The notes beneath the pieces are model-generated. The model was not told the origin of the DNA, ran no database searches, and was given only the letters and a program-made list of their open reading frames with translations. The position numbers were made by a program, and so were the translations under genes. Shown here piece after piece: positions 19,475-28,974 of a stretch of DNA of 64,000 nucleotides (position 1 is its first letter; every line of letters starts with the position of its first letter). Origin of the DNA: Moellerella wisconsensis ATCC 35017 (GTDB taxonomy: Bacteria > Pseudomonadota > Gammaproteobacteria > Enterobacterales > Enterobacteriaceae); assembly GCF_001294465.1 (NCBI RefSeq), contig NZ_LGAA01000022.1, positions 1 through 64,000 on the forward strand. The letters run 5' to 3'.

Positions 19475-20041
19475 CTAGATTTTATCTTTTGGCTGGCAGA
19501 TATACACCCATGCGGGAGGAACATTGCGGTATACTCTTACTTTGCTAAACGAGAAGTAGCGGCTTAGCATGTTTTCACAGCCTTTGGTATATTGAAATAA
19601 AATAAATCGCCCTGCACTACTCGCAACTCTTTGATTTACTTGTTTCAATATTTTCAATCCACAACGTTTACTGAGTGAGCGAAACGGGATCCCTGATAAA
19701 ATAATATCGTAATTATCGGCCAAATACTCTGCGGAAGTATGTTTGACACTCATTCTTGAATCACTAACTTTATTCAAAATAGAAACAAAATTTTCATCAA
19801 TTTCATAGGCATCTAATAAAGAATGTTCTCCCATACATTCCAATATTTGTTTGGTTAAAACACCATCTCCAGCACCTATTTCAGCAATATTTAAATCTTG
19901 CTGCCAATTAATTGGTTTTAGCATCGCATCACACAACCAACGAGAAGAAGGCATAATTGTTCCCATACTTTTTGGCTGCGTAATAAACTTTTTCATGTAT
20001 AAAAAATAACTACTAAATGGAGAATACGACAGTAAATCCAT
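19475..20041 (-). CDS. Class I SAM-dependent methyltransferase, phospholipid N-methyltransferase (PmtA)-like
   Basis: A 188-aa Rossmann-fold methyltransferase. Motif I is NIAEIGAGDGVLT (about 51-63), the acidic residue after strand 2 is in DAYEIDENF, and motif IV is DIILSGIPFRSL, which resembles the SGLPF motif of soluble phosphatidylethanolamine N-methyltransferases and of rRNA adenine dimethylases. The start of the protein (KKFITQPKSMGTIMPSSRWL) and the end (VYRNVPPAWVYIC) also fit the PmtA-like group. Phosphatidylethanolamine or a related lipid is a plausible substrate, but this is inferred. Upstream lies a small zinc-ribbon protein on the same strand, 97 bp away. Confidence 0.72.
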   Translation of the reverse strand: MDLLSYSPFSSYFLYMKKFITQPKSMGTIMPSSRWLCDAMLKPINWQQDLNIAEIGAGDGVLTKQILECMGEHSLLDAYEIDENFVSILNKVSDSRMSVKHTSAEYLADNYDIILSGIPFRSLSKRCGLKILKQVNQRVASSAGRFILFQYTKGCENMLSRYFSFSKVRVYRNVPPAWVYICQPKDKI

Positions 20042-20137
20042 GCTTATCTCCTTATTATTATGTTTTTAATTTCGCTTCCATTACGACACATTTCGCATCC
20101 CAGATACGAAATTAAATTCAGATAAAAATCCAAGCCA

Positions 20138-20338
20138 CTAAATACAGATACCGCATTGATTACAATAGCTCAATTTATTCATTAATCGTGAATTACAATG
20201 GCAACATTTAGCACTATCACGCTCGAATTTATTCGTCGTATAACCATAACGACTAGCCATTTTTCCATGCTGTTGAGGATCACTTAATTGCTGATATTTA
20301 TCTGCTTTACGCCCAAACATCATGCTTAAAAAACCCAT
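20138..20338 (-). CDS. Small zinc-ribbon-like protein
   Basis: An unrecognised 66-aa protein. The N-terminus (MGFLSMMFGRKADKY) is amphipathic; the C-terminus carries CCHCNSRLMNK and YCNQCGICI, two CxxC knuckles spaced about 14 residues apart, as in a rubredoxin-like or zinc-ribbon fold. The ATG at 20338 has GAGG upstream (GTGAGGTTATT), supporting translation. Same orientation as the downstream methyltransferase, possibly co-transcribed. Confidence 0.6.
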   Translation of the reverse strand: MGFLSMMFGRKADKYQQLSDPQQHGKMASRYGYTTNKFERDSAKCCHCNSRLMNKLSYCNQCGICI

Positions 20339-20796
20339 AATAATAACCTCACTAGCTGCCTGAATTCGAATAACAGTAAACTATAGAGTTACCTTCACAC
20401 TCAATAGTAACAGCCATTTATTACAGAACATTACATAATCAAACAAATAAACCAAAAATAATAAAATTACATAATAAATCGAGTAAATTAGAATTAAATT
20501 AATTCATAATTTTCTCATATTTTTGAAATTACTAGAATATAACCAGACATAATGGCATGAAATTTAGCTTAAGTTAATTCAAATACATTGAAAGTAACCT
20601 ACTCTACAGATTACTTTTTAGATCTTAATTACATAGCTATACCTGCAAAGCATCACTAACATAACTTAAATATTATCTATAAATTAGCCAGTGGATCCTA
20701 TAAAAAAATAAAAAGTGTCCCTTATTTAGTACCACAATACGGAGTAACATCTTCTCCATTGAATAATAAATTACTATTTTATTGGAAAATAAACCT
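20339..20796. other. Divergent AT-rich intergenic region
   Basis: It lies between the zinc-ribbon gene (minus) and the acetyltransferase (plus). I see no gene, hairpin or recognised operator. Confidence 0.3.
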
Positions 20797-21255
20797 ATGC
20801 AGATTGATAAAAAAACCATTACTATCGAATTAATTCAGCCCGATGAATATCAACAATGGTTACCTCTTTGGCAGAGCTACCAACAGTTCTATCAAGTTAC
20901 ACTCTCTGAATTAACCACTAAAATAACTTGGCAACGTTTTTTTGATACTAATGAGCCGGTATATTGTGCAGTAGCTAAAATAGGAAATGAATTAATTGGC
21001 TTTACACACTTTGTTTTTCATCGCTCAACTTGGGCAGAAAAAAATTTTTGTTATTTAGAAGATTTATTTGTTGTACCCAATATTCGAGGAAAACAAGTCG
21101 GTAAACAATTAATTGATTATGTCAAGCGGCAAGCATTAGATCAACAATGTGCACGGTTATATTGGCATACCCAAGAAACTAATAGTACCGCACAAAAACT
21201 TTATGATTGGGTCGCAGAAAAACCCGGTGTAATTGAATATAGAATGGCACTATAA
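20797..21255 (+). CDS. GNAT family N-acetyltransferase
   Basis: A 152-aa acetyl-CoA-dependent acetyltransferase. Conserved elements: the strand YCAVAKIGNELIGFTHFV, motif A with LEDLFVVPNIRGKQVGKQLIDYV (acetyl-CoA pyrophosphate loop R-G-K-x-V-G-K), and the C-terminal AQKLYDWVAEKPGVIEYRMAL. The pattern fits the small GNAT group acting on amines or peptides; the substrate is unknown. ATG 20797 is preferred to the upstream TTG at 20782, though the ribosome site is weak. Convergent with dalT. Confidence 0.85.
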   Translation: MQIDKKTITIELIQPDEYQQWLPLWQSYQQFYQVTLSELTTKITWQRFFDTNEPVYCAVAKIGNELIGFTHFVFHRSTWAEKNFCYLEDLFVVPNIRGKQVGKQLIDYVKRQALDQQCARLYWHTQETNSTAQKLYDWVAEKPGVIEYRMAL

Positions 21256-21299
21256 ATAAGCAATTATTATCTAAATATAATAATGTTTTAATAATTAAT

Positions 21300-21331
21300 C
21301 ATCCCCATCTCAATTTAATGAAATGGGGATG
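21300..21331. terminator. Hairpin between convergent GNAT gene and dalT
   Basis: CATCCCCAT and ATGGGGATG form a perfect 9-bp stem over a 14-nt loop. Both flanks are T/A-rich but without long T runs; it may serve both convergent transcripts. Confidence 0.5.
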
Positions 21332-21365
21332 ACATTTGTAAGAAAAATAGTTTTTAGCAATCAAG

Positions 21366-22646
21366 CTAATTATCTGCCAATATAGGAGCTACTGTTTTAA
21401 CCCGTTTATTATTCACAAATCCAGGTTGAGGTACTTTAATAAAGAAGGTTAATATACCGGCAAAGATATATAGTAAAGTGTATGCCCATACTACTCCTTC
21501 AATATCAAAGAACGGTAAAACTAAACTGGCAATCGCAGGCGCAGCAAAGTTACTCAATCCAGCCGATAAATTATAAATCGAAACAGCAGCACCTTTGTGA
21601 TGAGGTTCAATCGATGGGAAAACTGCCGTCATTGGCACAAATGCTGCGACAAAAACACCTAATAAAATCGCTGGAATCAATGCGATAGCAAAATTGTGAC
21701 CATAATGCAGTGGTAAGTAATAAAATAATAAACTGGAAACGGCCATACCTAAACAACCGAACCATCTTACCTGACGGATCCAACCAATATGTTCACCTAC
21801 AATTCCCCAGAATATATTGGTGAAAATAGTAGTAAAAAAGAATACTGCCCAAATTTGCAGCCACTCAGAAATTGTAAATCCTAAACGGTCAACAAATAAC
21901 AATGGCATAATAATCGCAAATCCGAATAAAGAAATGGTATTAATTATTCGTATAATCGAGGCCATAAAAATATTGCGATTAGTAAATAAAATCGTAATCG
22001 CTCGTGAAAGTTCGGTTAATTTTTCTTCAAGTGGTAAATTAACTTTTGAGCGATCAACGGGTATATTTCTCAGGCTAAAATAAGCAATCATTCCACCAAC
22101 AGCTACCCAGCCAATTGCCATCCATAGCGTTCCTATTTCACCTAAAGCAGGAATAGTTAAACTCGGTAAATAACTGCCGATAACACCGATACCGACAGAA
22201 TACATGGCCCAGAACCATCCTGTAGCAGCGGCTAAATGATTTCGTGGAATAACTTGTACCAGCATCATCATAAATGAATAAATAAATAATGGATAAGCCA
22301 GTCCACGAATACCATAGAATAATAGCATTAAAGTATAATTATGCATGCCTAGGCCAAAAGCCATAAATAAAGTATGCATGACTATCCATAATAAAAAACC
22401 AATTAACATTGCTTTTTGCGGTGTAATAATCTCAGCAACAACACCTGATGCCCATGCTGCTATTGCTGCTGCGAGGCCATATACAGTAAATACCATCGCT
22501 GATTGGGTTGGTGTAAAACCAATATCCGTAATATGTTTAGATAAAAAAGCCATTTCAAATCCATCGCCACTCATAAAAATAGCTATTGCGATGAATCCCC
22601 AAAATAAGTTTTTAGGTAAACCTAACCAATACTGCTTTTCTGTCAT
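21366..22646 (-). CDS. dalT: D-arabinitol/pentitol permease (RbtT/DalT-type MFS)
   Basis: A 426-aa major facilitator with 12 predicted helices, of the RbtT/DalT/CsbX polyol group: FIAIAIFMSGDGFEMAFLS in helix 1, TWYGIRGLAYPLFIYSFMM-type sequence in helix 4, and SIEPHHKGAAVSIYNLSAGL late in the protein. It should bring D-arabinitol into the cell by proton symport. The start is the second ATG (22646), which has AGGA 9 nt upstream; the ATG at 22661 overlaps that site. It belongs with dalK and dalD on the same strand, but 408 bp of DNA separate it from dalK, so it may have its own promoter. Confidence 0.85.
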   Translation of the reverse strand: MTEKQYWLGLPKNLFWGFIAIAIFMSGDGFEMAFLSKHITDIGFTPTQSAMVFTVYGLAAAIAAWASGVVAEIITPQKAMLIGFLLWIVMHTLFMAFGLGMHNYTLMLLFYGIRGLAYPLFIYSFMMMLVQVIPRNHLAAATGWFWAMYSVGIGVIGSYLPSLTIPALGEIGTLWMAIGWVAVGGMIAYFSLRNIPVDRSKVNLPLEEKLTELSRAITILFTNRNIFMASIIRIINTISLFGFAIIMPLLFVDRLGFTISEWLQIWAVFFFTTIFTNIFWGIVGEHIGWIRQVRWFGCLGMAVSSLLFYYLPLHYGHNFAIALIPAILLGVFVAAFVPMTAVFPSIEPHHKGAAVSIYNLSAGLSNFAAPAIASLVLPFFDIEGVVWAYTLLYIFAGILTFFIKVPQPGFVNNKRVKTVAPILADN

Positions 22647-23054
22647 AGCAGTGTTCCTCATTATTTGTAGTAAAAGTACAAGGTAAGATTAAATAATTAT
22701 TTGTTTTGTAATCGGTAATTTTTAATATTCTAAATTAGCTAGGGGTAGGTTAAGGTTAAATAACTGCCCCGATTTTTATTTTTAACCGGTATTGTTGATA
22801 AACTATGCGGCACCTTATTTTGCTCAACCGATGTAGCAGTATGTGCAAATTCATTATTTAGTGTCAATTAGCGTTAAAATATTTGTGACCGAGGTCTGAG
22901 AATGCAACAAAAAACCTCATGCCCATCACAAATAATTAACCTTATTAAGTACGAGAAATTCGTATATCTAATAAGAAAAATAACGATAAAAAATATCAAT
23001 ATGAGCGATATAGTGAATAGGCCACACTTTTATTCATCGATATCGCCCTCGTTA
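22647..23054. other. Gap between dalK and dalT
   Basis: 408 bp with no convincing gene. A stretch near 22878 (AATATTTGTGACC) vaguely resembles half of the 31-bp repeats found upstream of dalD, but too weakly to call an operator. A dalT promoter is expected here. Confidence 0.3.
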
Positions 23055-24524
23055 TTATTCTGGCAACAATTTCCGAGCCTCTACCTGTTGCTTATATAGC
23101 AAACGAAATAGTGCTAAACGTTGCTGTAAATAAGCTTGATTCGCCTCTTGTGGCTGATATGAATTACTGATAGGTGGTTTTTTGCAAACTTGTTTTTCAT
23201 CACCACCGACCGCTAGCCATGCGAGCCTGGCCGCACCTAATGCCCCAGAAGAGCTGGCTGGATGCGTAACAATAGGAATGTTAACAATATCTGCAATTAA
23301 TTGGGCCCAAATCGGGCTACGCGCACCGCCACCGGTTAAACTACACTGCTTAATATTCGTTTCACTGTTGGATAAGACAGCCATTCCATCGGCCAACGCA
23401 AACGCAACACCTTCAATTACCGAATATCCCATCAATGCACGGTTCGTTTCATGTCTTAAAGCAAAAAACGATCCCATCGCATAAGCATCATTATGTGGAG
23501 TTCTTTCCCCAGATAAATACGGCAAGAAAACCGGTGCTCGCTGTTTATCTTGCTGCGATAATTCGGCAATTTCTTCCATTAACTGATTTTCTGTGATCGA
23601 CAGTAAATTGCACAGCCAACGCAAACAACTAGCAGCGCTTAACATTACGCTCATTTGATGCCAACGATGCGGTAGAGCATGAGCAAAGGCATGCACTCCA
23701 CGTTCAGGCGCTGTCTGTAAGCGATTATTAACCACAAAAATAACGCCAGAAGTACCGAGCGAAATAAAAGCATCATCTTGATTTATCGCCCCTACACCGA
23801 CGGCAGACGCAGCATTATCCCCCCCACCTCCAGCGATAATTACCTCGGCACTTAATCCCCATTGAGACGCTAACTCTGCATTTAAGCAGGTACTTTTTTC
23901 ACTGCCTTCGACTAATCGAGGCATCTGTTCACGAGTTAATTGTGTCGCTGCTAATAATTCATCAGACCAATCACGCTTAGCCACATCCAACCATAAGGTG
24001 CCGGATGAATCAGACATATCGCTGATATATTCCCCACTCATTTTCCAGCGCAGATAATCTTTAGGTAATAATACTTTGGCTATTTGATTGAATATTTCCG
24101 GCTCATGCTGTGCCACCCAGCGTAATTTAGGCGCTGTAAACCCTGGCATAATAAGATTGCCGCTAATCGTTAAAAACTCCGGATGATGAGCTAGCAACCA
24201 TTCACATTCTGCAGCACTGCGTGTGTCATTCCATAAAATACAATTTCTGAGAACCTTTCCTTGACTATCTAATAATACTGCACCGTGCATTTGCCCCGAT
24301 AAGCCAATCGATTTAATCCCAGCCCATGCCTCTGGCGCACTTTGCCTTAATGCTGCAACCACCGAATGTGTAGCATCCCACCATGCATTAGGCGCTTGTT
24401 CTGCCCATTGCGGTTTAGGACGCTGAACCGTCAAGGTGACATGGCTAGATGCTACTATTTCACCTTGATTATCAATAATTAGCGCTTTTAGCTCCGAGGT
24501 TCCAATATCAATTCCGAGATACAT
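23055..24524 (-). CDS. dalK: D-xylulokinase
   Basis: A 489-aa FGGY-family kinase that phosphorylates D-xylulose (the product of DalD) to D-xylulose 5-phosphate, feeding the pentose phosphate pathway. Visible features: the N-terminal phosphate loop MYLGIDIGTSELKALIID, the xylulokinase signature GLSGQMHGAVLLD, the catalytic Asp region LWNDTRSAAE, GGGGDNAASAVGVG and the C-terminal adenosine-binding TGGGARSPIWAQL. Length and motifs match XylB/DalK. The start has GAGAGG upstream and lies 10 nt after dalD. In this operon context the arabinitol role is the best fit; a free-standing xylB role is possible. Confidence 0.9.
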   Translation of the reverse strand: MYLGIDIGTSELKALIIDNQGEIVASSHVTLTVQRPKPQWAEQAPNAWWDATHSVVAALRQSAPEAWAGIKSIGLSGQMHGAVLLDSQGKVLRNCILWNDTRSAAECEWLLAHHPEFLTISGNLIMPGFTAPKLRWVAQHEPEIFNQIAKVLLPKDYLRWKMSGEYISDMSDSSGTLWLDVAKRDWSDELLAATQLTREQMPRLVEGSEKSTCLNAELASQWGLSAEVIIAGGGGDNAASAVGVGAINQDDAFISLGTSGVIFVVNNRLQTAPERGVHAFAHALPHRWHQMSVMLSAASCLRWLCNLLSITENQLMEEIAELSQQDKQRAPVFLPYLSGERTPHNDAYAMGSFFALRHETNRALMGYSVIEGVAFALADGMAVLSNSETNIKQCSLTGGGARSPIWAQLIADIVNIPIVTHPASSSGALGAARLAWLAVGGDEKQVCKKPPISNSYQPQEANQAYLQQRLALFRLLYKQQVEARKLLPE

Positions 24525-24534
24525 GTTTGCCTCT

Positions 24535-25953
24535 CTATAAACAGTTTTTTGGCAAATTATTTTGGCGTAAATTACTGTCTGGTGTCGTTATCCAAGCCTC
24601 AATATTAGCCACGGTTTGTTGCATCAATTGATAAAAATCCGTTGATAGAGCTAATTCACCAAATAACGTTTTATCTGCAACGAAAGTAGCTAAATCGCCT
24701 TCATGATTCAAAAATGACTGATAATGTAACTGATTCATTACCCCATCCTGATACTCATAAGGGATCTTTTTCTCCGCCCAATAGCGTAAGAAAACAAAGA
24801 ATAATGCGGGTAAGACAGCCGTTGCTACGGGAATATCACCCTGCGCGTAACGCTCAATAAGTGTCGGAGTAATAAACCCAGGAATTTTTGATAAGCCATC
24901 CGCAGCAACACGTTGATTAGTATCTTTAATATACGGATTACCAAACCGTTCTAATACTACATCACGGTAAGCCGCTAAATCTAATGGGCTTGGCGATAGC
25001 GCCGGGATGACATCTTGAGTAACATAATTCCAAGCCATCTGACGAATAGGCTCTTTATGTGTACTTTCATCAATATAGTTCAGTCCGGTTAATGTTCCCG
25101 CCCAAGCAATACAGCTATGGCTGGCATTTAAAATACGGATTTTCGCCTCTTCCCACGGCAATACCGAACTGACCATTTCGACTCCAACCTGCTCTAGTTT
25201 AGGCCGTCCATTAATGAAATCATCTTCAATAACCCATTGAATAAACGATTCTCCCATCACTGGTACTTGATCATCCCAGCCGGTGTGCTGTTTGACACGT
25301 TCAGCAATATCAGCGGTTGGACGAGGAGTAATCCGATCAACCATCGTATTCGGTGACACAGTTTGTGTTTTTACCCACTCATACAGGGCATTATCCCCTT
25401 TGGCCTGTAAGAAAGAGAGAAACCCATGGCGAAAACGTTCACCATTGTGCCGCAAATTATCACAATTCAATAATGTAATAGGCTCACCCTCATTCTGTGA
25501 ACGCGCTCGTAAAATGAGGCTCAGAGCACCATAAATTGTACGGCTGGCGCCCGCTAAATCTGCTTGAATATCGGCCTGTTGAAGATCCAATTCATGCTGT
25601 GGCGTCAAATAGTACCCCCCCTCGGTAACAGTAAATGATAGAACCCGAGTTTGTGGCTGACAACCCTGCACAATTAATGCACTAAGATTTTCATCCCACG
25701 GAAGGATTTTCTTGATTGACGTAATTTTTTCATAATGACGTTCGCCTTCAGGTGACACGGTTTCTAGCGTATATTCACCGTGCTGAGCAGCTAATTTTTC
25801 TAATAACTCATTGGCATCATTACGAATATTTCCCAGCGCGATCGACCAACTATCATCACCTTGAGCGATTAATCGATGCAAATACCAAGCTTGATGAGCG
25901 CGATGAAAAGAACCTGCACCAATGTGCATCCAAACAGAATGTTGCTGCGGCAT
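24535..25953 (-). CDS. dalD: D-arabinitol 4-dehydrogenase (mannitol dehydrogenase family)
   Basis: NAD-dependent, long-chain polyol dehydrogenase oxidising D-arabinitol to D-xylulose. 472 aa with the family layout: the N-terminal Rossmann fold ([19 protein letters not shown], about 10-28), TVTEGGYYL, and the C-terminal catalytic domain with the Lys/Asn/His signature [20 protein letters not shown]. The start is ATG 25953 because AGGAGG precedes it; the frame open to 25980 would encode that ribosome site. Members for mannitol or fructuronate share the fold. The arabinitol call rests on the neighbours DalK, an RbtT-type permease and a SorC-type regulator. Confidence 0.85.
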   Translation of the reverse strand: MPQQHSVWMHIGAGSFHRAHQAWYLHRLIAQGDDSWSIALGNIRNDANELLEKLAAQHGEYTLETVSPEGERHYEKITSIKKILPWDENLSALIVQGCQPQTRVLSFTVTEGGYYLTPQHELDLQQADIQADLAGASRTIYGALSLILRARSQNEGEPITLLNCDNLRHNGERFRHGFLSFLQAKGDNALYEWVKTQTVSPNTMVDRITPRPTADIAERVKQHTGWDDQVPVMGESFIQWVIEDDFINGRPKLEQVGVEMVSSVLPWEEAKIRILNASHSCIAWAGTLTGLNYIDESTHKEPIRQMAWNYVTQDVIPALSPSPLDLAAYRDVVLERFGNPYIKDTNQRVAADGLSKIPGFITPTLIERYAQGDIPVATAVLPALFFVFLRYWAEKKIPYEYQDGVMNQLHYQSFLNHEGDLATFVADKTLFGELALSTDFYQLMQQTVANIEAWITTPDSNLRQNNLPKNCL

Positions 25954-25974
25954 AATGCCTCCTAAGAACCAATT

Positions 25975-26005
25975 AAACATTTGACCTTTAAAGGGGCATC
26001 TGCCC
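25975..26005 (+). promoter_or_regulatory. Candidate DalR operator, repeat 1
   Basis: First of two 31-bp direct repeats in the dalD-dalR gap. Core pattern AAACATTTGACC, then GGGCATCTGCCC. It lies about 15 bp upstream of the dalD ribosome site, where a repressor would block dalD transcription. It matches repeat 2 at 25 of 31 positions. Confidence 0.55.
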
Positions 26006-26062
26006 GTTTGTTATAGTTTAGTTAGGTTTATGCTATAAATACTGCGAAGCTTCTCACAAAAT

Positions 26063-26093
26063 AAACATTTGCCCTTTCAAATAGCATCTGCTC
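26063..26093 (+). promoter_or_regulatory. Candidate DalR operator, repeat 2
   Basis: Second 31-bp direct repeat, 88 bp downstream of repeat 1 in the same orientation (AAACATTTGCCC, then TAGCATCTGCTC). It lies 38 bp before dalR. SorC-family regulators act as tetramers, so two spaced sites would suit looping. Inference from position and repetition. Confidence 0.55.
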
Positions 26094-26130
26094 ACAAATA
26101 CAATAAGCTCAAATAATTGGGGAATGGCTA

Positions 26131-27084
26131 ATGCAAAAAGAAGAAAAAAAACAGGAACAGGCGGCGCGGGCAGCTTGGATGTACTATGTAGCAGGAAAAA
26201 CACAGCAAGAGATAGCCCATGAGCTCGGATTATCTCGTCAAGTAGCGCAAAGACTGATTTCTATGGCAAATGAACAAGGAATGGTCAATGTCAAAATAAC
26301 CCATCCTATTAGTGAATGTTTACAATTAGCTCAGCAATTACAACAAAAATATCAATTACAACTGTGTCAAATCGTTCCTTCAGGACAATTAGATAACCAT
26401 GCAGTAAATAACATGATTGCTGTCGCTGGTGCTGAAGTCATGACTCAGTGTGTTGATCACGCAGAATCCACCATTATCGGCGTAGGATCGGGTAAAACTT
26501 TACGCTCAGTAATTGATGCTTTGCCCCGTTTAAATTATCCCGCACATCAATGTGTTTCGTTAATAGGAGCCATTGCCAGAGACAGCTCAGCAACACGCTA
26601 TGATGTCCCTTTATGGTTAGCTGAAAAATTACAATGTAAACACTTTATTTTGCCTGCTCCATTATATGCCGATAGCTTGATCGATAAACAAATGTGGTGC
26701 CAACATCGCGTTTATCAAGATGTAACCACCAAAGCATTACATGCGGATGTGACATTTATTGGGATTGGTGAAGTTAATTTAGGCTGTCCTTTAAACTCAG
26801 AAGGATTTATTACTGATGAACAAGTCGAAAAAATAAAAAAACAAGGCGCAGTTGCCGAATTACTCGGGCACTTTATTTGTGCGGATGGTAAACGATGTCA
26901 AACCGAATTAGACGAAACATTAACCAGCATTCCATTAATGAAAAATACCTCTCGCTCTATTATTGCATTTGCTGGTGGTGATAATAAATACTTAGCCATC
27001 AAAGCCGCATTAACTGGACGATGGATAACAGGTTTAGTGACTGATGAACATACCGTAAGAAAATTATTAGCAGATAAAAACTAA
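26131..27084 (+). CDS. dalR: SorC-family sugar-responsive regulator of the arabinitol operon
   Basis: A 317-aa DNA-binding regulator. The N-terminal helix-turn-helix (about 13-45) contains AWMYYVAGKTQQEIAHELGL followed by SRQVAQRLI. From about 60 onward comes the SorC/DeoR-type effector domain (IGVGSGKTLRSVIDAL, SLIGAIARDSSATRYDV, FAGGDNKYLAIKAAL), which binds phosphorylated or free sugars. Divergent from dalD, with the two 31-bp repeats in between. Likely the DalR repressor, induced by D-arabinitol. The gene ends before a perfect 10-bp hairpin at 27126. Confidence 0.85.
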   Translation: MQKEEKKQEQAARAAWMYYVAGKTQQEIAHELGLSRQVAQRLISMANEQGMVNVKITHPISECLQLAQQLQQKYQLQLCQIVPSGQLDNHAVNNMIAVAGAEVMTQCVDHAESTIIGVGSGKTLRSVIDALPRLNYPAHQCVSLIGAIARDSSATRYDVPLWLAEKLQCKHFILPAPLYADSLIDKQMWCQHRVYQDVTTKALHADVTFIGIGEVNLGCPLNSEGFITDEQVEKIKKQGAVAELLGHFICADGKRCQTELDETLTSIPLMKNTSRSIIAFAGGDNKYLAIKAALTGRWITGLVTDEHTVRKLLADKN

Positions 27085-27125
27085 TTTTTATTCATAGATT
27101 CTGTATTAGTGTCACTATTTTCTAG

Positions 27126-27160
27126 ATCCCAATTAGCTCATGATAAGAATTAATTGGGAT
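27126..27160 (+). terminator. Hairpin after dalR
   Basis: ATCCCAATTA and TAATTGGGAT form a perfect 10-bp stem with a 15-nt loop, 42 bp after the dalR stop. No strong T run. The same ATCCCAATTA recurs at 27280-27289. Confidence 0.45.
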
Positions 27161-27247
27161 AATATTCAATCCTGTCATGACGACTAAAATTGGTAATCAT
27201 TTAAACTTAATATGCTTGTCTAACATTAACTTGATTCATCCATGACT

Positions 27248-27266
27248 CAACGTTACAGTAACGTTG
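27248..27266. promoter_or_regulatory. Perfect 19-bp palindrome, candidate operator
   Basis: CAACGTTACAGTAACGTTG is a perfect 9-1-9 inverted repeat, 191 bp upstream of the SLC13-type transporter gene. The centre GTTACAGTAAC looks like a homodimeric repressor or activator site. It lacks a T tract, so it is not an obvious terminator. The owner regulator is unknown. Confidence 0.45.
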
Positions 27267-27457
27267 GATTAGTCGATATATCCCAATTATTGATAAAAAT
27301 AGCCCAGTCTATTAATAGGGGACTGTTAGCCTTGAGTTAACAATTTTATTTATTAACCCACTATATTTCACTTTATTATTTACGGCTCATGTAATTCATC
27401 TATTTATGAGCTGAACTTTATGCTTATTACTAACAGACTACTTTAGATAATCATTTT

Positions 27458-28696
27458 ATGGAAATTACTATACTTGTTTTTTTAGTCGTCTATATCGCGA
27501 TGGGATTTGGCAAACTCCCCGGCTTTAAAGTCGATCGTACGGGCGCAGCTGTCATTGGTGCATTAGCCATGATGGCCGCAGGCAGTATAACCGCGCAACA
27601 ATCTTGGGCAGCTATCGACTATCGCACTATTGGTATGTTATTTGGCTTAATGGTAGTTTCCGCCTCTTTTGTGGTTTCTGGCTTTTACGACTGGACAGCT
27701 CACCGAGTCGCGAACCTTAAAGTCAGTGCACCGATACTATTGGCAGTATTGATTGCTGTGGGTGGCCTATTATCTGCACTCTTGACAAACGATGTGGTGG
27801 TAGTTGCAATGACACCGCTGTTGGTCTCTATCACTTTGTCACGCGGGCTAAATCCTATTCCTTTTTTACTCGGCTTTTGCTTTGCTGCAAATAATGGTGC
27901 AGCCGGTTCGCTCATTGGTAGTCCGCAAAATATGATTGCAGCGCAGGGATTAGACTTATCATTTGTCGGGCTATTACAAGTTTCAGCCCTTCCTGCATTA
28001 GTCTCATTACCGATTATTTGGGCTGTATTAAGTATTATTTATCGTAAGCGCTGGTATTTATCTTCAGCCGACAGCGCATTACCAAGCCTCAATAATCAAG
28101 AAAAAACACCGTTAAATCTCTGGGAAACGAGTAAAGCAGGTATTATAACCGCTATTGTCATTGTCGCATTCGTGGTCAGTGATATTCCCCGCGAATTAAT
28201 TGCACTTACTGCCGCTGGATTTTTATTGCTTAATCGCTCAATTGCCTCTAGTGATATGTTAAAATTAGTTGATGGTAATTTATTATTACTTATCATGGGC
28301 TTATTTGTTGTTAATGCTGCATTTTCTGCAACTGGTCTTCCTCAATCGCTGCTAAATGACCTCCACCATGCTGGAGTAGATCTTAATAATCCTTTAATAT
28401 TATTCTTTACTACTGGCGTACTCAGTAGCATCGTAGGGAATAATCCGGCAGTTATGTTATTGGTGCCCTTTTTAGCGCCAGATGGGAATGCAGAAGCGCT
28501 TGGTGCAGCACTGGTGCTTGGCTCCGGGTTTTCCAGTAATTTATTTGTCTTTGGCAGTTTAGCGGGGATCATTGTGGTCGAACAAGCCGCTGTTTATGGG
28601 GTCAAAATTTCCTTTATGGAATTTGCTAAATCGGGTGGAATTGTCGCCGTAATCTGTATGGCAATGGCTGCTGGATGGATAATATTCACTGGCTAG
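27458..28696 (+). CDS. SLC13/ArsB-clan anion permease
   Basis: A 412-aa polytopic membrane protein with 10-12 predicted helices. Ion-transporter superfamily features: the re-entrant loop LLTNDVVVVAMTPLLVSITL (about 109-128), NNGAAGSLIGSPQNMIAAQG (about 147-166) with the conserved Asn-Gly-Ser-Pro-Asn pattern, and a second repeat with SIVGNNPAVMLLVPFL. This is the layout of SLC13/CitMHS/ArsB transporters, which move carboxylates, sulfate or oxyanions. The substrate cannot be read from the sequence. Monocistronic; its long upstream region holds a 19-bp palindrome. Confidence 0.8.
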   Translation: MEITILVFLVVYIAMGFGKLPGFKVDRTGAAVIGALAMMAAGSITAQQSWAAIDYRTIGMLFGLMVVSASFVVSGFYDWTAHRVANLKVSAPILLAVLIAVGGLLSALLTNDVVVVAMTPLLVSITLSRGLNPIPFLLGFCFAANNGAAGSLIGSPQNMIAAQGLDLSFVGLLQVSALPALVSLPIIWAVLSIIYRKRWYLSSADSALPSLNNQEKTPLNLWETSKAGIITAIVIVAFVVSDIPRELIALTAAGFLLLNRSIASSDMLKLVDGNLLLLIMGLFVVNAAFSATGLPQSLLNDLHHAGVDLNNPLILFFTTGVLSSIVGNNPAVMLLVPFLAPDGNAEALGAALVLGSGFSSNLFVFGSLAGIIVVEQAAVYGVKISFMEFAKSGGIVAVICMAMAAGWIIFTG

Positions 28697-28974
28697 TCAA
28701 TCAAATTTAAGTTATTTATTAATTTTCACAAGTTATAAATATTAATTCTCTATCAAACTTTTACCAAGACAAACGCGAAAGTTAGCCTATAAAATAACGG
28801 CTTTGAAAATAGTGTTATTAGATTAATCAATTGCTAAAACTCTACGGAGAACTGCCTAATAACGCTAATTTTTGACTAGCGTAGAAAAAGAGTACACTAA
28901 GCAATACAGCGTAATAATAGCAATTGAACGGTAATTAGCTATTAGATGTAATCAAGTTAAAAAATGAGGTAAAA

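Noticed and set aside
22870-22900. A third copy of the dal operator before dalT
   Set aside because: AATATTTGTGACC resembles only half of the repeat and with gaps; not convincing.
22902-23099. A 65-aa plus-strand frame upstream of dalT
   Set aside because: No ribosome site, AT-rich low-quality composition, and it overlaps the dalK 3' end.
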